From Bacillota bacterium (lineage in GTDB: Bacteria; Bacillota; Dethiobacteria; DTU022): 64,000 nucleotides of DNA. A model generated the notes under the pieces. That model did no database searches. It was not told the origin of the DNA and saw nothing but the letters and a program-made list of their open reading frames with translations. Positions 26,213 through 35,130 of this stretch are shown here, in pieces (position 1 is the first letter of the stretch; the number at the start of each line of letters is the position of its first letter). The stretch lies in the NCBI GenBank assembly GCA_030611385.1, contig JAUWPV010000008.1:1-64000 (forward strand), given 5' to 3'. The position numbers were made by a program, and so were the translations under genes.

Positions 26213-27630
26213 TAGAATATTATGGTTATTGGCAAAAGTCTCCAAATTTTACCCAGCAACAGCCGGAGAATTAGTGTTGGCGGGTTGTGCCGCAGGATAG
26301 CCAGGCGGTTTCTGCGCCGCGCTACGGCCTTGAAATATTTTTTGTGCCATTTTGTTCTTTCGGCGGGGGATACAGCAGAAAGATGATCCTGCTGATAGTA
26401 AGCGGTCACTGCTTCTTCAGTCCAGGGATTTTCTTCAAAAAACGAATTACCATATTTCTGGTAGAGCCGTGTGCCGGGATACAGCTGCAGCATGCTCAGG
26501 GCGACGGTAAAGTGGCTACCGGCCTTCTTTAGCCAGTTTAAATGTCTTTCCAGATCAGACATGGTCTCACCCTTGAAACCCTGCATCAGGTAAGCATGAG
26601 CAGCTAGGCCTGCTCTGCGGCACATCTCAAGGGCTTGCCTGTTCATACCTACGGTTGTTCCCTTATGTACGGAATCTAGTTGAGCTTGCGAAGAGGTTTC
26701 AATCCCCATTTCCAGCAGGATACACCCGGCTTTTTTAAGCAGTTTTACGATTTCCGGGTCGATGCAGCTAACTCCGGTCTGGATGGCAAACTTGATTTTG
26801 CGGTGCAGGCCGGTGGTGATTAACTTTTCACAAATGGCGGCGGCCCTTTCACGGTCAACCAAGAAGTTATTATCCAGGAAGTAGAAGCCCTTGATTGGGT
26901 ATTCGGTGATTAGCCTGCTGATCCATTCCAGCACGTATTCAGAGCTGTGCAGGCGTACGCCCTGCCCGTATGTCATTGATTCCGTGCAGAAATCACATTT
27001 TTTTAGGCAGCCTCGTGAGGTTATCAACGACATTGCCGAGAGGTGATGAGCCTTGATCACCGCTCTGCCGGGCCGGGTATAAAAATTCATGTCGAGCAGG
27101 TCAAGAGCGGGGAAAGGTAGGTTGTCAAGGTCGGTAACTTGTTCAGGAGGAGAACCGGCAATGGTATCGCCATCTTTCCACCAAACCCCGGGCAGAGTTA
27201 AAGGATCTGCTCCACCGGCCAGGCGGGTCAACGCCAGTTCGCCTTCTCCTTGGATTACCCCATTGAGTTCCGGTATTCTGCGCAGGGTTAGTTCGGGCAA
27301 TGCAGTGACATGATGTCCCCCGGCTATGATCAGGCCGGAGTGCTCACGGCGCACCAGGGTTGCACATTCGGCAGTATCGTAAATCTGCGGTGTGGTGGTG
27401 TTAAAGCCGACCAGGTCGGGCTTGAATTCCTGAAGTTTTTTCAGCATTAAAGAGTTGATCTTTTCCCTGTCGGGGCCAACGGTAGCCGCGGTAGCGAAAC
27501 GATCGAAAATTGATACTCTGTGGCCCTCTTTTTGCAAGGCGGCAGCGATAAAAGAGAGCCCCAGGGGCAGCCAGTGGGAGCCGGGCTTACGGGTCAGTTG
27601 CGGCAGGGGATAGATCAGCATTATTTTCAC
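26212..27630 (-). CDS. B12-binding-domain radical SAM protein
   Basis: 472 residues, GTG start three bases after the DUF362 stop. The N-terminal ~130 residues form a cobalamin-binding-type Rossmann domain (MLIYPLPQ, VGFNTTTPQIYDTAE, IIAGGHHVTALP), without the classical DxHxxG. The radical SAM core has CLKKCDFC (CxxxCxxC) near residue 215. The C-terminal part resembles MiaB/BchE-like rSAM proteins. The substrate is unknown. Its position just before RiPP precursor 3 makes a peptide-tailoring role possible, but there is no SPASM domain or other direct RiPP marker. Confidence 0.82.
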   Translation of the reverse strand: MKIMLIYPLPQLTRKPGSHWLPLGLSFIAAALQKEGHRVSIFDRFATAATVGPDREKINSLMLKKLQEFKPDLVGFNTTTPQIYDTAECATLVRREHSGLIIAGGHHVTALPELTLRRIPELNGVIQGEGELALTRLAGGADPLTLPGVWWKDGDTIAGSPPEQVTDLDNLPFPALDLLDMNFYTRPGRAVIKAHHLSAMSLITSRGCLKKCDFCTESMTYGQGVRLHSSEYVLEWISRLITEYPIKGFYFLDNNFLVDRERAAAICEKLITTGLHRKIKFAIQTGVSCIDPEIVKLLKKAGCILLEMGIETSSQAQLDSVHKGTTVGMNRQALEMCRRAGLAAHAYLMQGFKGETMSDLERHLNWLKKAGSHFTVALSMLQLYPGTRLYQKYGNSFFEENPWTEEAVTAYYQQDHLSAVSPAERTKWHKKYFKAVARRRNRLAILRHNPPTLILRLLLGKIWRLLPITIIF

Positions 27631-27633
27631 TGG

Positions 27634-28641
27634 TTATACCTCTGCTGTCGGATTGTTATAAGCGCCCGCCCAATCAACTGTTTGGTAACCGTTCCATGGT
27701 TCGCCGCCAACGCCGATATCACGGGCGTGACGCAGTTGGGTCAGTGAAAACGGGTCCTCACTGAAACCTTTGAGGCAGTTGTTTTTTTCTTTTAACCTAT
27801 ACAGCAGACGGTAGGCTTCAAGGTCGATTGCCAGGGGGTTTTCACCCACCAGGATCAGATTACCGGCGGCAGTTCGCCCGTAATCGGGGCCGTCCGTAAT
27901 CATGACGGTACGGGCGTCCATGACACAGAGATCCGGCTGCAGGGCCAGGTTGATCTCGGCGATTTTTTCCTGGAGATGATCCCGATGCAGGGGTATTCGT
28001 TCCAGCGGGTGCATGAAGCCCACGGAGAGCTTCAGGGCACCGGTATATGCGGCATATTGGTGGGTTTTCAGATTGGACAGAGCTACGATGCAATCTGCCT
28101 CGAGGGCAGGGCGGGGAACAGTGATGCTTTCCAGGTAACGGCCGGGTATCGGTACATTAACCCAAGGGGTTTCGTCAAAACAGATCACTTTTGCTCTGTC
28201 TTTAAGGGCACGCGCCAGTCCTGCTTTTTTAACCTGGGACCGGGTGGGTAGTAGACCAATTGTGCAGCAGTCGCCGGCTGTAACTTCTCTGGCGCCGAGG
28301 TTCAATAAAATATCTGCCAGGGTACGGAGCATTCTGGGGCAGACCGATGCGGGGTAGGGGTTGGCCGTATTCAGGTTGAATTTGATAAGCACTTTACGGC
28401 CGGTAATCAGTTCTGCATATTGCTTGCAGAAGAGGTGCTCCAGTTTTTTCGCGGCTTCGTCCGGGTTGCCGGCGGCGCCGAGGCGGTAGACCACCGGTTG
28501 AGCGGTTTTACTTCCAGACAGATGGGCCGGTATTCTTGGAGCGGAGGTCCCTTCGCTGATGATGCTACGCAGGATCCGGGGTTTAAAGAACTTTCGTTTA
28601 ACCCAGATAAGCAGGCTATAAATTTTTCCGGGTATAGTCAA
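27634..28641 (-). CDS. DUF362 domain-containing protein
   Basis: 335 residues from a TTG behind GGAGG. It matches the DUF362 pattern: GRKVLIKFNLN, AREVTAGDC, a CIVALSNLKTHQYAAYTGALK segment and a late MDARTVMITDGPDYG. No ferredoxin cysteines are seen. The function of the family is not established. It is translated just ahead of the radical SAM gene and probably shares its transcript. Confidence 0.8.
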   Translation of the reverse strand: MTIPGKIYSLLIWVKRKFFKPRILRSIISEGTSAPRIPAHLSGSKTAQPVVYRLGAAGNPDEAAKKLEHLFCKQYAELITGRKVLIKFNLNTANPYPASVCPRMLRTLADILLNLGAREVTAGDCCTIGLLPTRSQVKKAGLARALKDRAKVICFDETPWVNVPIPGRYLESITVPRPALEADCIVALSNLKTHQYAAYTGALKLSVGFMHPLERIPLHRDHLQEKIAEINLALQPDLCVMDARTVMITDGPDYGRTAAGNLILVGENPLAIDLEAYRLLYRLKEKNNCLKGFSEDPFSLTQLRHARDIGVGGEPWNGYQTVDWAGAYNNPTAEV

Positions 28642-28695
28642 TGGGTGGAGGCCTCCAGTGATGAAAATTTCACAATATTCAGGCTTCTATTGATT

Positions 28696-28723
28696 ATTAT
28701 ATGCTGCAGATTCTGAAAGTCAA
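28696..28723 (-). promoter_or_regulatory. Promoter of the DUF362-radical SAM operon
   Basis: On the minus strand: TTGACT (28723-28718), 16 bases, TATAAT (28701-28696), about 55 bases before the TTG start. Hexamers and spacing are identical to those of RiPP precursor 2. Confidence 0.7.
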
Positions 28724-28730
28724 GTTATAT

Positions 28731-29645
28731 TTACCTCGCGCATTCACCGCTACGCCCGGTTAGGGTCTCTAGGGTATGGTTCAAAATCGGGGTTAAAACG
28801 GCCAGGCATTCGGTCACTGCTTTCGGGCTGCCAGGCAGGTTTACGATCAGGGTTGCGCCGCTGATACCGGCTATACCGCGCGATAACATCGCCCTGGCTG
28901 TCACAGCAGCGGTTTCCCGGCGAATTGCTTCGGGGATACCCGGTACCAGGCGATCGATAACATCTAAAGTTGCCTCTGGGGTAACATCACGCGGGCTCAG
29001 TCCGGTTCCGCCGGTGGTGAAGATAGCATCTACCTCTCTACCGATCATCTCGCGCATCACTTTGGCCAAAGCGGCACGGTTGTCCGCAATGATGACGTAA
29101 TCAATCACATCGCCCCAGGGCAGTAGGATCCCGGTCACTGCCGGGCCGCTCAGGTCTTCTCGTTCCCCGCAGGCCCCCTTGTCACTGGCAGTAATTACCC
29201 CGAAACGGTAGGAATGTTTGATCTCAAGTTTATCACCAACTTTAATTCTTCCGCCCAGCAGAACCTCGGTGAAAATGCCTTCACGCGGCATCACGCAATC
29301 ACCGGCCTGCTCATAAATGGCACAGCGGTCATGACATTCTTTGCCGATCTGAGTTACCCTTAAAACAGTTTCCAGCCCAGCCTGCAGCCTGGTGCCGATT
29401 GGCAGGTTGACCAGATCGATCCCGGTCGTTGTCAGGTTTTCGGCGAAATCACCGGGGCCGACATCCAAGCCTTTGGCAGTCATTTTGGCGATACTTTCCT
29501 CGGCCAAAAGGCTAACCTGGCGGTGGGCGAAACCGGCATGTGCATCACCCTCCAGTCCCTGATTTTTGATCAACATGCTTTCTCCGACATTCTGCTTGCG
29601 CTGCCCTTTCTGCGGGCTCGTGCATACAGCAACTATTTCTGCCAT
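28731..29645 (-). CDS. MOSC-MogA fusion, molybdopterin adenylyltransferase
   Basis: 304 residues. Residues 1-145 are a MOSC domain (GLEGDAHAGFAHRQVSLL, the Cys of GKECHDRC). Residues 148-300 are MogA/MoaB-like (GVITASDKGACGEREDLSGP, FTTGGTGLSPRDVTPEA). MogA adenylylates molybdopterin before metal insertion by MoeA. MOSC domains act in sulfur handling for Mo enzymes. The start overlaps the stop of the preceding mobB-moaC gene. It is the last gene of the Moco operon. Confidence 0.9.
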   Translation of the reverse strand: MAEIVAVCTSPQKGQRKQNVGESMLIKNQGLEGDAHAGFAHRQVSLLAEESIAKMTAKGLDVGPGDFAENLTTTGIDLVNLPIGTRLQAGLETVLRVTQIGKECHDRCAIYEQAGDCVMPREGIFTEVLLGGRIKVGDKLEIKHSYRFGVITASDKGACGEREDLSGPAVTGILLPWGDVIDYVIIADNRAALAKVMREMIGREVDAIFTTGGTGLSPRDVTPEATLDVIDRLVPGIPEAIRRETAAVTARAMLSRGIAGISGATLIVNLPGSPKAVTECLAVLTPILNHTLETLTGRSGECAR

Positions 29646-30643
29646 TATTTCTGCTCGCGGCGGTAATGCCCGGAGCGCCCTCCCTTCTTCTCCACTAAGC
29701 GGATATTTTGGATCACCATATTTTTATCGATTGCTTTGCACATATCGTAGATGGTCAGGGCAGCCACGCTTACCCCGGTCAGCGCCTCCATTTCGACCCC
29801 GGTCTGCCCGGTCAGTTTGACCCTGACCCCGATCTCAACTTTCGCTTCTTTACCTTCAACGGTTTCGAAATCGACCGCAACTCCGGATATGCCCAGCGGA
29901 TGGGCCATTGGGATTAACCGGCCAGTCTCTTTCACGGCCATGACTGCTGCCACCTGGGCTACTCCGAAGATATCGCCCTTGGCTATGCTGCCGGCCAAAA
30001 TGCGGGCCAAAGTAGTGGGGGCCATAGAAATTTCACCCCGGGCGTAGGCTTCGCGCAGAGTCTGTCTTTTTGCCGTGACATCGACCATTCGCGGTCTTCC
30101 CGCCTGGTCGAAATGGGTCAGGTCGTCGGCGGAGGCAGCAGATTCCGGCCTGGAGACAAAATAGCGCTCACAGATAAAATCGGACAGGGCGGCGCTCTCA
30201 TCAAGGCCGAATACCGGAATGTCGAGGTTTAAATCCACCCGATCGCTGACCACGGCGATTGTATTATCGAGCAACAGCGGTTCGCGGTTTACTGCGCTGC
30301 GCACCACCTCTATCTTCGGATTTTCACTTTTTTTATTGCCTTCGATGATCAGCAGGTCGAGATCCTGAAGCAGCCCGGCAGCAGCATCGATTCCGCTTTT
30401 TGTCTCGCTCGAACCAATTAGAATGTAGCTGTCAGGGGTAGTCATACCGGCCACTTCAGCTCCAGCCCGGGCAAAACGCCAACTGTCTTTGCCGGGCAGA
30501 TCGAGGTCGTAATGCTGAAGATGCCCTTTAAGGGCGGCAACGCGCAACCCGTGTTTTTTCAGCTCGGGCAGCAGCTTTTCGAGAATAGTTGTTTTTCCGG
30601 TTTCCGATTGGGCGGCAACCAGGTTAATCATTACTGGTGGCAA
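29645..30643 (-). CDS. MobB-MoaC fusion protein
   Basis: 332 residues from a TTG behind AGGAGG. Residues 1-165 are MobB-like, with a P-loop SETGKTT, LKGHLQHYDLD and LLIIEGNKKS. Residues about 175-330 are MoaC, cyclic pyranopterin monophosphate synthase, with LTHFDQAGRPRMVDV, LIPMAHPL and YDMCKAIDKNM (catalytic Asp and Lys). MoaC works directly after MoaA, which is encoded just upstream. MobB binds GTP and is linked to the guanine-dinucleotide step. I know no common standard annotation for this particular fusion. Confidence 0.88.
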   Translation of the reverse strand: MPPVMINLVAAQSETGKTTILEKLLPELKKHGLRVAALKGHLQHYDLDLPGKDSWRFARAGAEVAGMTTPDSYILIGSSETKSGIDAAAGLLQDLDLLIIEGNKKSENPKIEVVRSAVNREPLLLDNTIAVVSDRVDLNLDIPVFGLDESAALSDFICERYFVSRPESAASADDLTHFDQAGRPRMVDVTAKRQTLREAYARGEISMAPTTLARILAGSIAKGDIFGVAQVAAVMAVKETGRLIPMAHPLGISGVAVDFETVEGKEAKVEIGVRVKLTGQTGVEMEALTGVSVAALTIYDMCKAIDKNMVIQNIRLVEKKGGRSGHYRREQK

Positions 30644-30656
30644 ACCAACACCTCCT

Positions 30657-31652
30657 TTACCCTCCTGTTTTAGACATTCCGCGCATTGTTCCCGGTTTTA
30701 CCGAACCGCAGATGCCGTCTGGGGCCATCTGGTGTTCGACCGGTTTACTGCTCAACACTTCTCTGATCAGCGCCTGCAGGGCTTCTTTGTTGCCCAGCAC
30801 CGGCCGGACTGGTTTTTCATCCTGCCAGTAGAGACAGGCCTTCAGGTTTCCCTCTGCCGTCAGGCGCAGGCGGTTACAGGAGTCACAAAAATGTTTGCTG
30901 ATCGGGTGAATCAGGCCAACTGTCCCTTTACTGCCCGGAATGGTATATGATTCGGCCGGGCCGGCCCCTCCCGGCAGCGGAACCGGCGATAAAGACAGCC
31001 CGGCGTTTTTAGCAACCTCTTCGATGTAACCAAGTGACAGGTAATGGTTACGGTAGCCCCGGTCGTGGTCACCGATCGGCATATATTCGATGAAGCGCAC
31101 GTGCAGCTCTTTTTCCAGAGTCATCTGCAAAAAATCGAGTGCTTCCCGCTCGTTGATTCCTTTCATCAACACGATATTCAGTTTAACCGGCTTCAGATCG
31201 TGTTCCAGGGCTGCTTCGATCCCGTCCAAAACCGGCTGCAGTTCCCCACAGCGGGTAATCCGTTTATATTTTTCAGGCTGCAGAGAATCGAGGCTGATAT
31301 TGACCCGGTTCAATCCGGCCTTTTTAAGTTTAGCGGCGAAGCGGGCCAATAAAATGCCGTTGGTGGTCATGGCCAGATCGGTTATACCGGTTATTGAGGT
31401 GATTTCCCTGACCAGCCCGACAATGCCCCTGCGGACCAATGGTTCACCGCCGGTGATCCTGATTTTGCTGATACCCAGCTCTGCTCCGGCGGCAACTACT
31501 TCCAGGATCTCTTCATAGCTGAGGATATCGTCGTGAGGAAGCTGTTCGATGCCTTCATCGCCCATGCAGTACACACAACGCAAGTTACAGCGGTCGGTTA
31601 CCGATATTCTTAAATAATCGTGATTTCTTCCGTGTGCATCGATTAGGGCCAT
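30657..31652 (-). CDS. moaA: GTP 3',8-cyclase MoaA
   Basis: 331 residues from the ATG at 31652 behind AAAGGAG; the longer track ORF extends into the upstream gene. The radical SAM cluster is CNLRCVYC, the C-terminal cluster starts CDSCNRLRLTAEGNLKAC, and the protein ends in the catalytic Gly-Gly (SKTGG). It converts GTP to 3',8-cyclo-GTP, the first step of molybdenum-cofactor synthesis. Confidence 0.95.
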   Translation of the reverse strand: MALIDAHGRNHDYLRISVTDRCNLRCVYCMGDEGIEQLPHDDILSYEEILEVVAAGAELGISKIRITGGEPLVRRGIVGLVREITSITGITDLAMTTNGILLARFAAKLKKAGLNRVNISLDSLQPEKYKRITRCGELQPVLDGIEAALEHDLKPVKLNIVLMKGINEREALDFLQMTLEKELHVRFIEYMPIGDHDRGYRNHYLSLGYIEEVAKNAGLSLSPVPLPGGAGPAESYTIPGSKGTVGLIHPISKHFCDSCNRLRLTAEGNLKACLYWQDEKPVRPVLGNKEALQALIREVLSSKPVEHQMAPDGICGSVKPGTMRGMSKTGG

Positions 31653-31677
31653 CGCCTGTACTCCTTTTGTTTTTCTT

Positions 31678-33576
31678 TCATTCGATGATCTGTCCGGCAT
31701 CACGCATACTGTAGCCGCCCATTGCTTCGACCTGCCGGTGAAAAGTGGGGTCGGTGATGATCTCCAGCAGTAGCTTTGCCGCGGGGCTGTTGTAGAATGA
31801 ATCACTCAACAGCAGGTCGTAACGCTCCTCGACCAGGGGGATAAAATCGAGGTCGAAAGCCCTGGCTGCCGGTAAAATGCCCAGGCCGACCTGGGCAGTA
31901 CCGGCAGCGACAGCGGCAGCGACATTCAAATGGGTATATTCTTCACGCGCATAACCGTAAATCTGGTCTGGTGAAAGCCCCGCTTCCCGGAGCAGGTGGT
32001 CGAAGAGCAGGCGGGTGCCCGCCCCCTTTTGGCGGTTGATAAAACTGAGTTTTAAGTCAGCCAGCTGGCCGATCATTTTTATTCCGTCGGGATTGCCCGC
32101 CGGTACTATCCAGCCTTGCATCCGGTAGGTCAGGTTAACCAGGTGCAGTTTTTTATGCGGGAAGAGTTTCCTGATATAAGGGCGGTTATATTCTTTTGTT
32201 TCGGGGTCGAAAAGATGTACTCCGGCCAGATGAGTTTGACCGCGCCCCACGGCGGTAATCCCGCTCATACTGCCCAGATGAGTTGAAGAAAGGTTCATCT
32301 GTGGGTTGCGCTCCTTTATGGCTGTGGCCAGAAGATCGATGATCAGGTCGTGACTGCCGGCAGCCAGCAGGTTGCAGCGCAGTTGACTCTGCGGACGGTA
32401 AAGTTCAATCTCCACTGTTTCATCCTGCTCGAAACCGAGCAAGTTGGCCGGAATCACCAGCAGTCCGTCGGCCCGCACCAGCGACATCGTTATTCCGGCC
32501 CCCCGGGTCAAGGGGTTGGCGATATAGCGGCCGTCCACAAAGCCGACTGTCATCCGCACGAACTCCTCGACACCAATTTCTGAAACAACTCTACGGCCCA
32601 GAATTACCGGCAGCTTGTCGCGCTGCGGCAGAGGCAACCCCAGGCAGCGGAAGATCAGCGGCTGTACGAACCATTCCAGGCTCAGGTAAGCGGAAACAGG
32701 GTAACCCGGCAGGCCGATTACCGGCTTATTGCGGGCCTGTCCCAGAATCGTCGGTTTTCCTGGCCGGGTAGCCACTCCGTGTATAAAAACCTCTCCCAGA
32801 TCCTCAATAGCAGTGCAGGTGTAATCTTTTTCTCCGGCAGAGGAGCCGGCATTGATGATAACCAGGTCGGATATTTCTAAAGCAGCGCTGATCGCTTCTT
32901 TAATTTGATCGGGGTCGTCCGGAACAATGGAATGAATAGAGGGTTCAGCGCCCCATTCTTGCAGATAGGCGGCGATAACCGTGCTATTAAAATCGGGAAC
33001 ACTACCTTTTCCCCTTTCCCCGCCGGGATCGACTATTTCTGAACCGCTGGGGATGATCGCTGCTTTCGGTTTAGCCAGCAACCTGACTGTGGTTATACCT
33101 CCGGCCAAGAGGGCGCCGAGATCCGGCGGTCTCAGGCGGTGCCGGGCAGGGACAATCAGCTCGCCGGCGACAACATCTTCACCCACGGCGCGAACATGCT
33201 GCCAGGGGGTGGCCGGGGCCAGAATTTCTACGCGGTTATCTTCAAGAAACTGAAGTTCTTCTATTTTTATTACAGCATCAAAACCGGCCGGAAGAACTCC
33301 CCCGGTATTGATATTACAGTAGTCTTCTACCGGATCTAATACGAGCGGATTCTGGTCGGATGCTCCAAAAGTTTTCTCAGCCCGTATAGCGATTCCGTCC
33401 ATGGCGGCGGCGTGGTAACCGGGCATCGACAGGCGGGCAAAGACCGGTTCGGCCGTGACACGGCCCAACGATTTCGCCACCGCTTCAGTTTCGATGCGGC
33501 GGGGTATCTCTACCCCACTCAAAAACTTCTCCAGCGCTTCCTGTCGGGGGGTATTGCTCAGGTAGATTTTACGCAC
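31678..33576 (-). CDS. MoeA with C-terminal periplasmic-binding-like domain
   Basis: 632 residues from a GTG at 33576 behind AGGAGG. Residues 1-400 are MoeA, molybdopterin molybdenumtransferase (MPGYHAAAMDGIAIRA, INTGGVLPAGFDAVI, NAGSSAGEKDYT, GLPGYPVSAYLS). Residues about 410-630 form a type-2 periplasmic-binding-like domain (SHDLIIDLLA, FINRQKGAGTRLLFDHLL, DLDFIPLVEERYDLL). Such MoeA/LysR-substrate-binding fusions occur in many anaerobes, where the added domain may sense the oxyanion or cofactor. It is one of two adjacent MoeA genes, perhaps split between Mo and W. Confidence 0.9.
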   Translation of the reverse strand: MRKIYLSNTPRQEALEKFLSGVEIPRRIETEAVAKSLGRVTAEPVFARLSMPGYHAAAMDGIAIRAEKTFGASDQNPLVLDPVEDYCNINTGGVLPAGFDAVIKIEELQFLEDNRVEILAPATPWQHVRAVGEDVVAGELIVPARHRLRPPDLGALLAGGITTVRLLAKPKAAIIPSGSEIVDPGGERGKGSVPDFNSTVIAAYLQEWGAEPSIHSIVPDDPDQIKEAISAALEISDLVIINAGSSAGEKDYTCTAIEDLGEVFIHGVATRPGKPTILGQARNKPVIGLPGYPVSAYLSLEWFVQPLIFRCLGLPLPQRDKLPVILGRRVVSEIGVEEFVRMTVGFVDGRYIANPLTRGAGITMSLVRADGLLVIPANLLGFEQDETVEIELYRPQSQLRCNLLAAGSHDLIIDLLATAIKERNPQMNLSSTHLGSMSGITAVGRGQTHLAGVHLFDPETKEYNRPYIRKLFPHKKLHLVNLTYRMQGWIVPAGNPDGIKMIGQLADLKLSFINRQKGAGTRLLFDHLLREAGLSPDQIYGYAREEYTHLNVAAAVAAGTAQVGLGILPAARAFDLDFIPLVEERYDLLLSDSFYNSPAAKLLLEIITDPTFHRQVEAMGGYSMRDAGQIIE

Positions 33577-33621
33577 GGGATACCTCCTAAACCGATCTCT
33601 CAAATATTTTTTGTATTAACT

Positions 33622-34848
33622 TCATTCCCAAAGCTTTATTTCCACCAGTTCTCCGGCGCCCAGGCCTTCTTTGGCTGCCGGGATGATCAGCAAGCCGTCT
33701 GCTTCGGCCAGAGGGCGCAGCAGACCGGATCTTCCAAAAACGGGATGAGCCGTCCATCCAGCGACGCCTGCTTCCAGCCTGACTCGCACATAGTCTGTGC
33801 GGCCCGAGCGCGAAGACACGTTGCGGGCCAGGATTGCTTTAACCGTTGGGATAAACGTTATTTCTTTCCGTCCGGCCAGGCGATCGATAACGGCTCGGCC
33901 GAAGATAGCGAAAATATTCAGGGCCGAGACAGGGTGGCCCGGCAGCCCGAGTACAGGTTTGCCATCGCAGTTGGCCAGCAGGGTCGGTTTACCCGGTTGA
34001 ATGGCTATCCCTTCGACCAGCAGTCCCGGTTTGCCCAGCTCCTGCATCGTGCGGGCGGTATAATCGCGGCTGCCGACCGAGCTGCCCCCGGAGAAGACAA
34101 GAAAATCTACTTCTTCAAGCATGGCACGGCTCTGCCCGAGAAAGGTTTCAAACCGGTCGGGCAAAATGCCCCCGTATTTTACAGCAGCTCCATACTGCCC
34201 GGCCAGATAAATCAGGGCCGGGGCATTGCTATCCCTGACTTTTCCCAATTCAAGCTCACGGCTGTTGTAATCTACCAGCTCGTCACCGCTGGAAAAAAAA
34301 CCGACAACTGGCTGACGGTGCACAGCCACGATATTAATACCGAGTGAAGCGAACAGGCCAATTTCCGGCGCCCGCAGGCGGTGACCTTCGGGGAGGGCGA
34401 CAGTCTCCTTTTTAAGATCCTCGCCGCGGTGAATGACATTTTCACCCGGTGCAACTTGGCGGAAGCTCTGAACCATAGCACCGGTAATATCTGTATCTTC
34501 AACCATGATCACGGCATCGGCGTCCTTGGGAAGCATCCCGCCGGTATGAATTAAGCAGCACTGGCTGTTACTGAGTGACGGAGCGGTTTTGCCCATCAGC
34601 ACTTCTCCGACAGATTTAAATATAGCCGGTATTCCTTCACCTGCCCCGAAAGTATCCCGAGCGGCGACCGCATAGCCGTCAACCGTTGAGCGGTTAAAGC
34701 CGGGAACGTCCTCGGGAGCATAAACAGTTTTAACCAGGCAGCGTCCGCCAGCCTGAGTCAGGGGCAGTTTTTCGCTTTCCAGCGGCTTGAACTGTTCGGT
34801 AACCAGTTTCAAAACCCGATCAGGGTCAGTGACCTGCATCAGCTTCAT
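33622..34848 (-). CDS. moeA: Molybdopterin molybdenumtransferase MoeA
   Basis: 408 residues from the ATG at 34848 behind AGAGGTG; the track ORF runs 28 codons further into the riboswitch region. PGFNRSTVDGYAV, IHTGGMLPKDADAV, SGGSSVGSRDYT and GLPGHPVSALN are the family motifs. It inserts the metal into adenylylated molybdopterin. It is the first gene behind the Moco-type riboswitch. Confidence 0.94.
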   Translation of the reverse strand: MKLMQVTDPDRVLKLVTEQFKPLESEKLPLTQAGGRCLVKTVYAPEDVPGFNRSTVDGYAVAARDTFGAGEGIPAIFKSVGEVLMGKTAPSLSNSQCCLIHTGGMLPKDADAVIMVEDTDITGAMVQSFRQVAPGENVIHRGEDLKKETVALPEGHRLRAPEIGLFASLGINIVAVHRQPVVGFFSSGDELVDYNSRELELGKVRDSNAPALIYLAGQYGAAVKYGGILPDRFETFLGQSRAMLEEVDFLVFSGGSSVGSRDYTARTMQELGKPGLLVEGIAIQPGKPTLLANCDGKPVLGLPGHPVSALNIFAIFGRAVIDRLAGRKEITFIPTVKAILARNVSSRSGRTDYVRVRLEAGVAGWTAHPVFGRSGLLRPLAEADGLLIIPAAKEGLGAGELVEIKLWE

Positions 34849-34869
34849 CAAAGCACCTCTGCACAAATA

Positions 34870-35012
34870 AATAAGCCGCATCCTCCCGAACAGGGAGACG
34901 CGGCCTGATGGCATAGTCTCCTTTCCAAGCACGGGAGGCGGGGGGATTTCTCCCCCAGCCCAGGCCTTCCACCATAGCTTAACTAAGCATTAGGTGATCA
35001 GGCTCGGAGTCT
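34870..35012 (-). ncRNA. Moco-family riboswitch upstream of the molybdenum-cofactor operon
   Basis: Read on the minus strand, the leader contains CTCCGAGCCTGATCACC, then GCCTCCCGTGCTTGGAAAGG and TATGCCATCAGG. This closely follows the conserved core of the E. coli moaA leader (GCCUCCCGUAUCUGGAAAGG). CCTGAT and ATCAGG can close the outer stem, and GGGGGA/TCCCCC forms an inner stem like P3, which favours Moco over the P3-less Tuco type. A strong hairpin follows at 34875-34904 (GCCGCGTCTCCC with GGGAGGATGCGGC) and could be the switching element. Confidence 0.85.
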
Positions 35013-35032
35013 GCTATTGCTTTTACAGCAGT

Positions 35033-35043
35033 ATTATATCATA
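35033..35043 (-). promoter_or_regulatory. Extended -10 promoter of the molybdenum-cofactor operon
   Basis: On the minus strand TGATATAAT gives a perfect TATAAT with an extended TGn. No good -35 is seen. It lies about 25 bases before the riboswitch core, so transcription would begin at the riboswitch 5' end. Confidence 0.5.
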
Positions 35044-35130
35044 TCTTCATTATTGTTGCTGGAAGATAACGAGAAATTTAGATATAAATGATCCCTGCAG
35101 AATAACCGGACGGTCTATATTCGAAGGTCT

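Noticed and set aside
33412-34347. 311-residue plus-strand ORF
   Set aside because: A shadow of the two MoeA genes on the minus strand; no family motifs and the minus-strand frames are unmistakable.
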